NCBI RefSeq assembly: GCF_900103325.1
Contig: NZ_FMXM01000021.1
Coordinates: forward strand, 62,001-126,000
DNA from: Mesorhizobium qingshengii
GTDB lineage: Bacteria; Pseudomonadota; Alphaproteobacteria; Rhizobiales; Rhizobiaceae
Length of the DNA stretch: 64,000 nucleotides
Reading direction: 5' to 3'
Program-made: the position numbers and the translations under genes
In this document: positions 1 through 8,643 of the stretch, in pieces
How the letters are laid out: every line of letters begins with the position of its first letter
How positions within the stretch are numbered: position 1 is the first letter of the stretch
Notes under the pieces: model-generated
Database searches by the model: none
Seen by the model: the letters and a program-made list of their open reading frames with translations, nothing else
What the model was told of the DNA's origin: nothing

Positions 1-1
1 C

Positions 2-709
2 CTGCTGCCGGCCTCGACCCGGCGCGATTTCAAAACCGTTTCGACCTGGGCGGCCGCGTTCGCCGGCAAACCAGTGGCCGTCGTCTGCCAGAAAGGGCAG
101 AAGCTCTCGCAAGGCGTGGCCGCCTGGCTGCGGCATGAGGGGATTTCCGCCGAGACCCTCGAAGGTGGGTTCGAAGCCTGGCGCGAAGCAAAGGGGCTCC
201 TGGTCCGCGCCGACAAATTGCCTGCGCGCGACGAAAAGGGACGCACGGTGTGGGTAACGCGAGCCCGCCCGAAGGTGGATCGCATCGCTTGCCCCTGGCT
301 GATCCGGCGTTTTATCGATCCTCTCGCGATCTTCCTGTTTGTCGAGGCGGCGGAAGTGCCTGCCGTGGCCGACCGCTTTCAGGCCGTGCCTTTCGACATC
401 GACAACGTGTTCTGGAGCCATCGCGGCGAACGCTGCACCTTCGACACGATGATCGAGGAGTTCGAGCTGAAATCCGAGGCGCTGGACCGCCTTGCGGCGA
501 TCGTGCGCGCCGCCGACACCGCAAGCCTCGACCTGGCGCCCCAGGCGGCCGGCTTTCTGGCTGCCTCGCTTGGCCTGTCGCGTATGTTTCGCGACGATCT
601 GGAACAACTGGAAGCAGGCATGCTGCTCTACGATGCGTTCTTCCGCTGGTGTCGCGACGCCACCGAAGAAACTCACAACTGGCCCGCTGCCGGCACCGGT
701 AAACCGTGA
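2..709 (+). CDS. Rhodanese-ChrB chromate resistance protein (5' end outside window)
   Basis: The reading frame is already open at base 2, so the true start lies left of the window. A GTG at 74 is internal to the domain and is not a credible start. The first ~55 visible residues look like a rhodanese (sulfurtransferase) domain with the active-site-like loop VVCQKGQKLSQGVAAWL. It is followed by the ChrB C-terminal domain, recognised by RPKVDRIACPWLIRRFID. ChrB-type proteins are linked to chromate sensing and resistance. The stop codon overlaps the start region of chrA, so the two genes are translationally coupled. This supports a joint role with the chromate efflux pump. Family assignment is firm; the role of the rhodanese half is not established. 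Confidence 0.85.
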   Translation: MLPASTRRDFKTVSTWAAAFAGKPVAVVCQKGQKLSQGVAAWLRHEGISAETLEGGFEAWREAKGLLVRADKLPARDEKGRTVWVTRARPKVDRIACPWLIRRFIDPLAIFLFVEAAEVPAVADRFQAVPFDIDNVFWSHRGERCTFDTMIEEFELKSEALDRLAAIVRAADTASLDLAPQAAGFLAASLGLSRMFRDDLEQLEAGMLLYDAFFRWCRDATEETHNWPAAGTGKP

Positions 710-2100
710 TGAGCGTTTTGGTCCCGGAAGGTGAGGCTGAGAGCGTCGAGGCACCGGTTGCACCGACCTTCGCCGAAGCCGTCAAGGTCTGGGCGAAGAT
801 CGGACTGCTCAGCTTCGGCGGACCGGCCGGGCAGATTGCATTGATGCACAAGGAACTGGTCGAGGAGCGGCGCTGGATCGGTGAACAGCGTTTCCTGCAT
901 GCGCTGAACTACTGCATGCTGCTGCCTGGCCCGGAAGCCCAGCAACTTGCCATCTACATTGGCTGGCTGCTGCACAGGACGATCGGTGGCCTTGTCGCCG
1001 GCATCCTGTTCGTCGTGCCGGGCGCGCTTGTCATGCTGATCTTGAGCAGCCTCTACATGCTCTATGGCGACGTACCGCTCGTCGAGGCGCTGTTTTTCGG
1101 GGTGAAGGCGGCGGTGCTTGCCATTGTCATCGAAGCGGTGATCCGGATCGGCCGGCGTGCCCTGAAAAACCCAGTCATGGTGTCGATCGCGGTCGCGGCC
1201 TTCATCGCTATCTATGCGTTGAATGTGCCGTTCCCGCTTATCATCCTGCTCGCGGGCCTGACGGGATGGCTGGGGGACCGCATTGCTCCCGGCCTGTTTT
1301 CCGGCTCCGCGCATGGCAAGGGCGATGTTGCCGATATCAAGGGTGCGGTCGACCTGATGTTCGAGCGTGGCGAACTCACCCATGTCAAACCGACGACATG
1401 GCATGCGCCGCGCACCGTCGCGATCTGGCTGCCGATCTGGCTCGGGCCCGTTCTCGTGGTCTGGTGGTTCACCGGCTCTGCCAGCGTCTGGACCGAGATA
1501 GGCAGGTTCTTCAGTCTCATGGCGGTCGTCACCTTCGGTGGCGCCTATGCGGTCCTCGCCTATGTCGCGCAGGCGGCCGTCCAGTCCTTCGGCTGGCTCG
1601 CGCCCGGTGAAATGGTCGACGGTCTTGGGCTTGCCGAAACGACGCCAGGTCCGCTCATTCTGGTGTTGCAGTTTGTCGGCTTCATCGCTGCGTTCCGCCA
1701 TTCCGGGTCGCTGCACCCGTTGCTTGCCGGATCGCTTGGAGCGCTGCTGACCTTGTGGGTGACGTTCACGCCGTGCTTCTTCTGGATATTCCTGGGCGGG
1801 CCCTATATCGAGGCCCTGCGTGGCAACAAGGCATTGTCCGCCGCGCTGGGCGCGATCACCGCCGCTGTTGTCGGCGTCATCATGAACCTCGCTCTGTGGT
1901 TTGCCCTGCACGTCATCTTCCGGGAGGTTCGCAACATGGGCCTCGGCATGAATGTGCCGGTGTTTTCGTCGATCGACTGGCGCGCGGCACTGCTTTCCGG
2001 CGCCGCCATGATCGCCATCCTGAAGCTGAAAGTCGGCATGCTGCCGACGCTTGCCGGATCCGCCCTTGCCGGTGTCTTGCTGCTGGCGGCGAGTGGCTAG
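709..2100 (+). CDS. chrA: Chromate transporter ChrA
   Basis: Inner-membrane chromate efflux protein of the long CHR family, 463 residues, with the expected two homologous halves. The N-terminal half has LLSFGGPAGQIALMHKELV near residue 35. The second half repeats the pattern with VVTFGGAYAVLAYV near residue 275 and TTPGPLILVLQFVGF. Many hydrophobic segments are visible throughout. ATG 709 overlaps the stop of the rhodanese-ChrB gene in a TGATG junction; a GTG directly before it (706) is the alternative start. Efflux of chromate by this family is well established. The coupling to ChrB indicates a chromate-responsive unit whose promoter lies outside the window. Confidence 0.93.
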   Translation: MSVLVPEGEAESVEAPVAPTFAEAVKVWAKIGLLSFGGPAGQIALMHKELVEERRWIGEQRFLHALNYCMLLPGPEAQQLAIYIGWLLHRTIGGLVAGILFVVPGALVMLILSSLYMLYGDVPLVEALFFGVKAAVLAIVIEAVIRIGRRALKNPVMVSIAVAAFIAIYALNVPFPLIILLAGLTGWLGDRIAPGLFSGSAHGKGDVADIKGAVDLMFERGELTHVKPTTWHAPRTVAIWLPIWLGPVLVVWWFTGSASVWTEIGRFFSLMAVVTFGGAYAVLAYVAQAAVQSFGWLAPGEMVDGLGLAETTPGPLILVLQFVGFIAAFRHSGSLHPLLAGSLGALLTLWVTFTPCFFWIFLGGPYIEALRGNKALSAALGAITAAVVGVIMNLALWFALHVIFREVRNMGLGMNVPVFSSIDWRAALLSGAAMIAILKLKVGMLPTLAGSALAGVLLLAASG

Positions 2101-2203
2101 AGCAATTCCAGGAAAAGTGTGAAACGGTTTTCCGTCCGGAATTGCGTCAAAACAAAGAGATAAGAGCGGTTCGGCGTTTCCGTGAAACGACGAACCGCTC
2201 TAG
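2101..2203. repeat. RIME-like intergenic repeat element
   Basis: The element begins right after the chrA stop and holds two stem-loops. The first has GCAATTCC at 2102-2109 pairing with GGAATTGC at 2138-2145. The second has AGAGCGGTTCG at 2163-2173 pairing with CGAACCGCTCT at 2191-2201. This two-hairpin arrangement resembles the RIME elements scattered between genes of rhizobia. The second hairpin may also end the chr transcript. The family name comes from recall of the pattern, not from a search. Confidence 0.75.
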
Positions 2204-2265
2204 ATGCCGCTGCCTTTGTATTCCGCTTGCGAACACCTAAGTGGTTGGAAACGGATTGGACCATC

Positions 2266-2664
2266 ATGGCGGGACGACGCTCTTCCCTCGGCTTCCTCGG
2301 AATGTTCGGCCGCTCGGGCGACCTCAGGCAGCTCGATGCGGCGTTGCGTGGCGCCGACCTTCATCCGGCCCTCGTGCCGGACGGGGTGAAACTCACCATC
2401 GTCAATCTGATGAAGGATCGCTGGCCCGACGAGCCGCCCAGTCAAGCCTATCCAGAGGTGGCCCGGCTGTTCAGCTATTGCATTGCCGGGCCGGAAGCCT
2501 TCGAACGATCCAATGGCCTTCAGGGCACGCTCGACGCGGAGCGCCGGATCGAAACAGCCCTTGAGACCGGCGACAGCTTCGATGCGCAAATCGTGCTGAT
2601 GACGTTGCACGCCAAGCTGATCAGTGCCGAGGTTGTCGAGCGCTACGCGCTGAGCGCCGACTGA
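2266..2664 (+). CDS. Conserved small protein of unknown function
   Basis: 132-residue soluble protein with no motif I recognise. It begins MAGRRSSLGFLGMFG and is then rich in short helical stretches, with no signal peptide or membrane segment. The frame stays open upstream to 2182, but that stretch runs through the RIME-like repeat, so ATG 2266 is the better start. It ends 20 bp before the convergent stop of the methyltransferase gene. Codon use matches its neighbours and supports a real gene. Confidence 0.6.
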   Translation: MAGRRSSLGFLGMFGRSGDLRQLDAALRGADLHPALVPDGVKLTIVNLMKDRWPDEPPSQAYPEVARLFSYCIAGPEAFERSNGLQGTLDAERRIETALETGDSFDAQIVLMTLHAKLISAEVVERYALSAD

Positions 2665-2684
2665 CGGCTTCGAGGGAAGTGGGC

Positions 2685-4274
2685 TTATCCGCCCATGCTG
2701 CCGCGCGGAAGCTTGATCATCTCGCCAAAGCGGGCGCGCAGTTTGTCGTCGAGCAGCTTGGGGACATGGCGCGGGAAGCGCTCGGCAAGGACACGCTTCT
2801 TCTCGATGATCGCCCGCTGCAGGATGTCGGGCCGGCCCTTCTCGTTCCATTCCTTCGGTGAAAACCGGTCGCCGACGGCCGGATAGAAATATTCGGTCTG
2901 CATCAGCCGCAGCGTCTGCTCGTTGCCGAGATAATGTCCCGGTCCCTTCAGGCAGACATCGGCGATGGTGTCGATCGACAGCGATTCATCGGACACTTCG
3001 ATGCCGCGCACGCAGCGCAGGCAGTGGCCGAGCATGTCGTTGTCGATGATCAGGCTTTCCAGGCAGAAGCCGAGCAGCGAAGCGTGCATGCCGGCCGATT
3101 CATAGACCAGGTTGAGCCCTGCAAGGCCGGCCATCACGTCGGTGATGCCCTTTTCATAGCCGGACTGGATGTCGGGCAGCTTCGAATCCGTCATGCCGGC
3201 GGCCGAGCCACCCGGCAGGTCGTAGAATTGCGCCATCTGCGCGCAGGCCGCCGTCAGTACCGCCTGTTCGGCCGAACCGCCCGACATGGCACCGGTCCTG
3301 AGATCCGACACGAACGGCCATGTGCCGAAGATCGCCGGATGCCCCGGCTTGATGGCGTTGACATAGACGAGGCCGGCCAGCACTTCGGCCACTGCCTGTA
3401 CCACAGCGCCTGCAATCGCCGCCGGCGCCGTGGCGCCTGCCTGTCCGGCCGAGAGCAGGAGGATCGGGATGCCGCCCTCGACGCAGGCTTCGAGCACGCC
3501 GCAGGCGTCTTCGGCGAATTTCATCGGCGGCACGACGAAGCAGTTGGAATTCGACACGAACGGCCGTGCGCGGAAGTTCTCCTCGCCACCGGCAATGGCA
3601 TAGAGCATTTCGAGCGCCGGCTGCACGTTCTCGCGCACGGTGAACGAGGTGCCGACATGCTTGGACGTGCCCATCACGCACGCATAGAGCGTGTTGAAGT
3701 CCATTTCGAGCGGATCGGGAATGTCGCGCGGCACCATCGGCCGCTGGAAGAAATGGATGTTGTCGAGCCCCTCGACGATGCGGGCGGCGTCATAGATGTC
3801 CTGCAGCAGCGACTCGCGATATTCGCGCTTCTCGACATCGACCAGATGGACGGCGGCTCCGGCCGTGCCGTAGTGCACGCGCTTGCCCTTGATCAGCATG
3901 TCGTGCTTGGGGTCCTGGCCGTGCAGCGTGAAATTCCGTGCCGCTTTCTTGATGGAATCGAGCACCAGCGCGCGCGGGAACCGGATGCGGCCATCGTCGG
4001 CGTAGGTGGCGCCGGCCCCGGTCAGCGCTTCGATGCAGGAGGGAATGGCGTTGGCGAAGCCGACCGTCTCAAGCAGGGTCAGCACCGCCTCGTGGATGCG
4101 CTCCTGGTCATTCCCGGTCAGCGGTCCGTAGCTGCCGCCTTCGAGACCGGCGCGTACCGGCTTGATGTCGTCGGCCAGCGGCGCGGCCCGCATGGCACGG
4201 CGCGCTTCGCGTCCGCCGGAGCGGCGCGAACGCTGATCCGCCGCCGCTTCCTGCTTTTCAAGAACCACAGACAT
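2685..4274 (-). CDS. MttB-family (trimethylamine methyltransferase-like) protein, no pyrrolysine
   Basis: 529-residue member of the MttB superfamily (TIM-barrel corrinoid methyltransferases). The frame has no internal amber codon, so it belongs to the non-pyrrolysine branch, which includes glycine betaine methyltransferase MtgB. Family features include LTGNDQERIHEAVLTLLETVG near residue 55 and the C-terminal half with MTDSKLPDIQSGYEKG. ATG 4274 has a good ribosome site (AAAGGTGGAG) 7 bases upstream. No corrinoid protein or methylcobamide:THF methyltransferase gene lies nearby. The MocR regulator gene is immediately upstream on the same strand. The substrate is probably a methylated quaternary or tertiary amine, by inference from the family only. 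Confidence 0.85.
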   Translation of the reverse strand: MSVVLEKQEAAADQRSRRSGGREARRAMRAAPLADDIKPVRAGLEGGSYGPLTGNDQERIHEAVLTLLETVGFANAIPSCIEALTGAGATYADDGRIRFPRALVLDSIKKAARNFTLHGQDPKHDMLIKGKRVHYGTAGAAVHLVDVEKREYRESLLQDIYDAARIVEGLDNIHFFQRPMVPRDIPDPLEMDFNTLYACVMGTSKHVGTSFTVRENVQPALEMLYAIAGGEENFRARPFVSNSNCFVVPPMKFAEDACGVLEACVEGGIPILLLSAGQAGATAPAAIAGAVVQAVAEVLAGLVYVNAIKPGHPAIFGTWPFVSDLRTGAMSGGSAEQAVLTAACAQMAQFYDLPGGSAAGMTDSKLPDIQSGYEKGITDVMAGLAGLNLVYESAGMHASLLGFCLESLIIDNDMLGHCLRCVRGIEVSDESLSIDTIADVCLKGPGHYLGNEQTLRLMQTEYFYPAVGDRFSPKEWNEKGRPDILQRAIIEKKRVLAERFPRHVPKLLDDKLRARFGEMIKLPRGSMGG

Positions 4275-4420
4275 GCAGACACTCCACCTTTCAGAGAAGC
4301 AGGGCGCGGCGGTTGGTCCACCATCGGCTGCTTCTTCCCCTTGTGCCCCGACTATGCCGCCGGCATTGGCACAGCCTATGAGCCAGCCAGTCCGGTTGCA
4401 TATGCCAGGGCTAAAGGACC

Positions 4421-4444
4421 CAGAGCCGCGCACGCGCGGCTCTG
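4421..4444 (-). terminator. Hairpin between the MocR and MttB-like genes
   Basis: A perfect 10-bp stem (CAGAGCCGCG at 4421-4430 pairing with CGCGGCTCTG at 4435-4444) closes a 4-nt loop, about 18 bp past the MocR stop. On the minus strand it is followed by GGTCCTTT rather than a clean T run. It may be a weak terminator or processing site separating the two genes. Confidence 0.55.
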
Positions 4445-4462
4445 AAGGGATCGGTCGATGGA

Positions 4463-5956
4463 TCAGGCGGCGGCAGGCCTGCGTCCGGCCGCGGTGGCCA
4501 GTTCGCGGATGCCGGGCTCGATGTGCTGCAGCGCGATCGAGGAGATGCCCAGGCGCATGAAGCGCGAAGGCTTTTCGGTGCGGTCGAAGAAGCGGTCGCC
4601 CGGCTCGATGATGACGCTGCGCGAGGCCGCCGCCTCGGCTAGCCCGCGCGCATCGGTGCCGCGCGGCCCCTCGAGCCACAGCGACGTGCCGCCGGCCGAA
4701 TCGGTCGAACGCCATTCCGGCAGGAAGGCGGAAATCGCATGGACCAGGCGCTTGCGCCGCTCGTCGAAGGCGCTCGACAAACGCCGCACCAGCGCCTCGT
4801 GGTGGCCGAGCGACAGGAACAGCGCGACGGCGCGCTGGTTGTTGGCTGGCGGATGGCGCAGCATGAAGCGGCGCAGGGCCCGCAGCTCGGAGATTAGTCC
4901 AGCGGAAGCGACGATATAGCCAAGCCGCAGCCCCGGGGCCAGCGTCTTCGACATCGAGCCGACATAGACGACGCGGCCGGAGCGGTCGAGGCTCTTCAGC
5001 GCCTGCTGCGGCGCCTCGTCGAGCAACTGGCTGTCATAGCCGTCCTCGATGATGATCTGGTTGTGGCGGTTGGCTCGTGCCAGGAGATCCTGCCGCCTCT
5101 CGGCCGACAGGGGCACCATGGTCGGGCAATGATGGCTGGGCGTGACGAACACGAAGCCGGAATCATTGGGAATAGAAGCGGTTACGATGCCGGACTGGTC
5201 GACCGGCACCGGCTGGATGTCGGCGCCCGCAAGCCGGAAGATCGAGCGCGCGTCGGGGTAACCCGGGTCCTCCATCGCCACCTTGGAGCCCTTGGTCATC
5301 AGCAGCGTCGCCAGCATGTAGAGCGCATTCTGAGCGCCCAGCGTGACGATGATCTCATCGGGATTGGCGAAAATGCCGCGCCGGGGCAAGAGCCGCGCCT
5401 GGATCTGCTCGATCAGCAGCGGATCGTCGCGGTCGACCATGTCGGACGCCCAGTTGCGGATTTCGAGCACCGCGAGCGCCATGCGGTTGCACTCGCGCCA
5501 CTCGGCGGTCGGGAACAGCGCCGGGTCGAACTGACCGTAGACGAAGGGGTAGGACGACTTGATCCAGTTCTCGTGCTTGGCCGGCGGCGGCATGTCGCTG
5601 GCGGCGATCTGCCGGCGTGCCTTCCAGTCGATCTCATTGGCCTGGTCGGGCGCCTTCTGGTGCGGCTTGGCCGGTGTCGCCAGCACGTCGGGATTGACGA
5701 AATGACCACGCCGCTCGCGCGCCACCAGGAATCCCTGGTCGACGAGTTGCTGGAACGCCAGCACCACGGTGCCGCGCGCCACGCCGAGTTTCTCGGCGAG
5801 GATCCGGCACGAGGGAAGCGGCATCGAAGCGGCGATCTGGCGATCGAGAATGGCTGCAACGATGGCTTGGCGGATCTGCGCCTGCAGGGTCTGGCCGGAT
5901 TCGGCCGAAATCCGGAACAGGCCGGACCATATCGCCGTGTCGTTTCGCTGTGGCAT
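4463..5956 (-). CDS. MocR/PdxR-type GntR-aminotransferase regulator
   Basis: 497-residue transcription factor of the MocR group. It has a GntR winged helix-turn-helix at about residues 18-88 (ILAEKLGVARGTVVLAFQQL) fused to a fold-type I aminotransferase domain from about residue 130. The PLP-lysine motif SMSKTLAPGLRLGY lies near residue 330. These proteins use bound PLP or an amino compound as effector and usually control a divergent or adjacent operon. ATG 5956 is chosen because it starts directly before the winged-helix domain. Likely targets are the MttB-like gene downstream and possibly its own promoter. Three evenly spaced palindromes in the divergent region toward pgi are candidate binding sites. 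Confidence 0.88.
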   Translation of the reverse strand: MPQRNDTAIWSGLFRISAESGQTLQAQIRQAIVAAILDRQIAASMPLPSCRILAEKLGVARGTVVLAFQQLVDQGFLVARERRGHFVNPDVLATPAKPHQKAPDQANEIDWKARRQIAASDMPPPAKHENWIKSSYPFVYGQFDPALFPTAEWRECNRMALAVLEIRNWASDMVDRDDPLLIEQIQARLLPRRGIFANPDEIIVTLGAQNALYMLATLLMTKGSKVAMEDPGYPDARSIFRLAGADIQPVPVDQSGIVTASIPNDSGFVFVTPSHHCPTMVPLSAERRQDLLARANRHNQIIIEDGYDSQLLDEAPQQALKSLDRSGRVVYVGSMSKTLAPGLRLGYIVASAGLISELRALRRFMLRHPPANNQRAVALFLSLGHHEALVRRLSSAFDERRKRLVHAISAFLPEWRSTDSAGGTSLWLEGPRGTDARGLAEAAASRSVIIEPGDRFFDRTEKPSRFMRLGISSIALQHIEPGIRELATAAGRRPAAA

Positions 5957-6097
5957 GGAAGATGTTCCTCGATGGCCAGCTTTTTTCGCTTGGCTGGACC
6001 AGTCGAATGTAGCGGTGGCACAAGGTGTTGCGCCAATCAATTTTTCTGATCTTTGAGATTTATGCCAGTGATCCTTCGGCCGAAATCCTGCCTCGCG

Positions 6098-6158
6098 TGA
6101 CGCGTTGCATAATACGGCGATGATGCAGTGCATCACGCGGCGATGATGCACTGCGTCA
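6098..6158. promoter_or_regulatory. Three tandem TGAYGCR-N-TGCRTMA palindromes, 23 bp apart
   Basis: The 315-bp gap between the divergent MocR and pgi genes (5957-6271) contains three related 15-bp inverted repeats. They are TGACGCGTTGCATAA (6098-6112), TGATGCAGTGCATCA (6121-6135, perfect apart from its centre base) and TGATGCACTGCGTCA (6144-6158). Their centres (6105, 6128, 6151) are exactly 23 bp apart, about two helical turns, so bound dimers would lie on one DNA face. The best candidate ligand is the MocR regulator encoded next door. Nothing else was recognised in this gap. Confidence 0.65.
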
Positions 6159-6271
6159 TCGCTGCGTATTGAACCGGATGGAATTCGGCTCAATAGTTTT
6201 GGCGCGACGACACGCGCCGGAAACATCCGGTCTGATATGGTGCGTCGAAAACGTCAGGAGTCCCCCCGCCA

Positions 6272-7915
6272 GTGGATCAATCAGCCTTTCAAAAACAGCT
6301 TGCCGCCTTGCGCGACCATCGCGCCGCCGCACCTGCCAGCATGCGCCAGGCCTTCGCCGCCGATCCGCAGCGGTTCGAGAAATTCTCCGCCACCGACGGC
6401 GACCTTTTGCTCGACTGGTCGAAATGCGCTGTCGACGCGGTCACCATGGACTTGCTGGAAAAGCTCGCCAAGGCCGCCGATCTCGAAAGCCGTCGCGCCG
6501 CGATGTTCGCCGGCAAGAAGATCAACCTGACTGAAGATCGTGCCGTGCTGCACACGGCGCTGCGCAACCTGACCGGCAAGGGCGTCACGGTCGATGGCCA
6601 GGACGTCAAGGCGGACGTCATCGCCGTACTCGACGCGATGGGGGCTTTTGCCGATGCCGTGCGTTCCGGCAAGGCGGCCGGCGCCACCGGCAAGAAGATC
6701 ACCGACATCGTCAACATCGGTATCGGCGGTTCCGATCTCGGTCCGGCCATGGCGACGCTGGCGCTGGCGCCCTATCATGACGGGCCGCGCGCCCATTACG
6801 TCTCCAACATCGATGGCGCCCATATCCACGACACGCTGAAGGGCCTCTCCGCCGAAACCACGCTTTTCATCATCGCATCCAAGACCTTTACCACCGTCGA
6901 GACGATGACCAATGCCGAGACGGCGCGCAAATGGGTGCAGGAAGCCCTCGGCAAGGATGCGGTGGGCAAGCATTTTGCCGCCGTCTCGACCGCGCTCGAC
7001 CTTGTGGCGAAGTTCGGCATCGCGGCCGACCGCGTCTTCGGCTTCTGGGACTGGGTCGGCGGCCGCTATTCGGTCTGGGGCGCGATCGGCCTGCCGGTGA
7101 TGATCGCTGTCGGCCCGAGAAATTTTCGCGCCTTCCTGGATGGCGCGCACGAGATGGACGAGCATTTCCGCACCGCCCCCATCCAAGAGAACCTGCCGGC
7201 GCTTCTGGGGCTGGTCGGCTGGTGGCATCGCGTGATCTGCGGATATCCGGCTCGCGCCGTCATCCCCTACGACCAGCGCCTGTCCAGGCTGCCGGCCTAT
7301 CTGCAGCAGCTCGACATGGAATCGAACGGCAAGAGCGTCACCCTCGAAGGCGTGGCGGTGACGACGCCGACCGGGCCGCTGGTCTGGGGCGAGCCCGGCA
7401 CCAACGGCCAGCATGCCTTCTTCCAGCTGCTGCACCAGGGCACCGATTTCATCCCGGTCGAGTTCCTTGCCGCGGCCGTCGGCCACGAGCCGAAGCTCAG
7501 GCATCAGCACGATCTGCTGCTCGCCAACTGCCTGGCGCAGTCGGAAGCGTTGATGAAGGGCCGCACGCTGGAGGAGGCGCGCGCCCAGATGCTGGCCAAG
7601 GGCATGAAGCCTGCCGAGGTCGACAAGATCGCCCCGCACCGCGTCTTCTCCGGCAACCGGCCCTCGATGACCATCCTCTACCGGAAACTCGACCCGCGCA
7701 CCTTCGGCCGGCTGATCGCGCTCTATGAGCACCGCGTCTTCGTCGAGGGAACGCTCTTCAACATCAACTCCTTCGACCAGTGGGGCGTCGAACTCGGCAA
7801 GGAACTGGCCACCGGCCTTTTGCCTGTCGTGGAGGGCAAGGAAAGTGCCGCAAAGCGGGATGCCTCGACCGCTGGTCTGGTAGATTACATCCACCATCTG
7901 CGTGGGTCGGAGTGA
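6272..7915 (+). CDS. pgi: Glucose-6-phosphate isomerase
   Basis: 547-residue cytosolic enzyme interconverting glucose 6-phosphate and fructose 6-phosphate. Both family signatures are present: FWDWVGGRYSVWGAIG near residue 260 and FNINSFDQWGVELGK near residue 500. The phosphate-binding GIGGSDLGP lies near residue 150. Length is typical for the bacterial long form. The start is GTG 6272, which begins the expected N-terminal helix (DQSAFQKQLAAL). The stop overlaps the GTG of the downstream HAD gene, so the two are probably cotranscribed. Confidence 0.97.
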   Translation: MDQSAFQKQLAALRDHRAAAPASMRQAFAADPQRFEKFSATDGDLLLDWSKCAVDAVTMDLLEKLAKAADLESRRAAMFAGKKINLTEDRAVLHTALRNLTGKGVTVDGQDVKADVIAVLDAMGAFADAVRSGKAAGATGKKITDIVNIGIGGSDLGPAMATLALAPYHDGPRAHYVSNIDGAHIHDTLKGLSAETTLFIIASKTFTTVETMTNAETARKWVQEALGKDAVGKHFAAVSTALDLVAKFGIAADRVFGFWDWVGGRYSVWGAIGLPVMIAVGPRNFRAFLDGAHEMDEHFRTAPIQENLPALLGLVGWWHRVICGYPARAVIPYDQRLSRLPAYLQQLDMESNGKSVTLEGVAVTTPTGPLVWGEPGTNGQHAFFQLLHQGTDFIPVEFLAAAVGHEPKLRHQHDLLLANCLAQSEALMKGRTLEEARAQMLAKGMKPAEVDKIAPHRVFSGNRPSMTILYRKLDPRTFGRLIALYEHRVFVEGTLFNINSFDQWGVELGKELATGLLPVVEGKESAAKRDASTAGLVDYIHHLRGSE

Positions 7916-8643
7916 AGCGCTTGGCAGACATCAAGGGAATATTGTTCGACAAGGACGGGACGCTTGTCGACTTCAACGCGACCTGGCTTGGCGTTGCCGA
8001 CTTCATGGCCATGGATGCGTCCGAGGGCGATCGCTGGAAAGCCGACAGACTGCTTGCAGCGGCCGGATTCGATTTCGCCAACCGACGTTTCAAGCCCGAT
8101 TCGATCTTTGCCTCGGGCACCAACATGGACGTCGTCGAGCTGTGGTTCCCGCGCCTGTCCGACGAGGACCAGATGCTGGCCGTCGCCCGCTTCAACGAGA
8201 TCACCTCGGCGCAGGGCTCGGCGATGGCAGTGGCACTGCCGGGCATCGTCGAGACGCTCAACACCTTGCACAGGAAATCCTACCGGCTTGGTGTCGCCAC
8301 CAACGATTCGACCAGCGGCGCGGAAAGGACGCTGGTCACGCTCGGCGTCGCCCAACTGTTCGACGCGGCTTATGGCTACGACGCGGTCGCCAATCCCAAA
8401 CCGGCGCCCGATACGATCCTGGCTTTTTGCGATCTCACCGGCCTGCAGCCGTCGGCGATCGCCATGGTCGGCGACAACCGCCACGATCTCGAAATGGCGC
8501 GGGCCGGTGGCTGCGGCCTGGCGATCGGCGTGCTCTCGGGCACCGGCACCCGCGAATCGCTGGCCGGCATTGCCGACGCCGTCCTCGATTCCGTTGCCGA
8601 TCTGCCGGATTTCCTTTCGGCGCGGGTCAAGGAGACGATCTGA
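7912..8643 (+). CDS. HAD-superfamily phosphatase (phosphoglycolate phosphatase-like)
   Basis: 243-residue soluble HAD hydrolase. All four motifs are visible: FDKDGTL near residue 11 (nucleophile and acid Asp), VATNDS for motif II, a Lys in NPKPAPD for motif III, and VGDNRHDLEMA for motif IV. An alpha-helical cap sits between motifs I and II, as in Gph-type phosphatases. GTG 7912 overlaps the pgi stop in a GTGA junction and directly precedes the strand leading to motif I. The natural substrate cannot be read from the sequence; a small phosphorylated metabolite is likely. Its last 17 bp overlap the convergent methyltransferase gene. Confidence 0.87.
   Translation: MKRLADIKGILFDKDGTLVDFNATWLGVADFMAMDASEGDRWKADRLLAAAGFDFANRRFKPDSIFASGTNMDVVELWFPRLSDEDQMLAVARFNEITSAQGSAMAVALPGIVETLNTLHRKSYRLGVATNDSTSGAERTLVTLGVAQLFDAAYGYDAVANPKPAPDTILAFCDLTGLQPSAIAMVGDNRHDLEMARAGGCGLAIGVLSGTGTRESLAGIADAVLDSVADLPDFLSARVKETI

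Noticed and set aside
673..1911. Long minus-strand frame opposite chrA
   Set aside because: chrA on the plus strand has full family signatures; the antisense translation is low-complexity Asp/Arg/His with no motif.
2685..4274. Pyrrolysine-containing trimethylamine methyltransferase
   Set aside because: The frame is uninterrupted, with no in-frame TAG, and no pyl genes are in the window.
2934..4445. Long plus-strand frame opposite the MttB-like gene
   Set aside because: No recognisable domain; composition is that of a shadow frame, and the opposite strand encodes a complete MttB-family protein.
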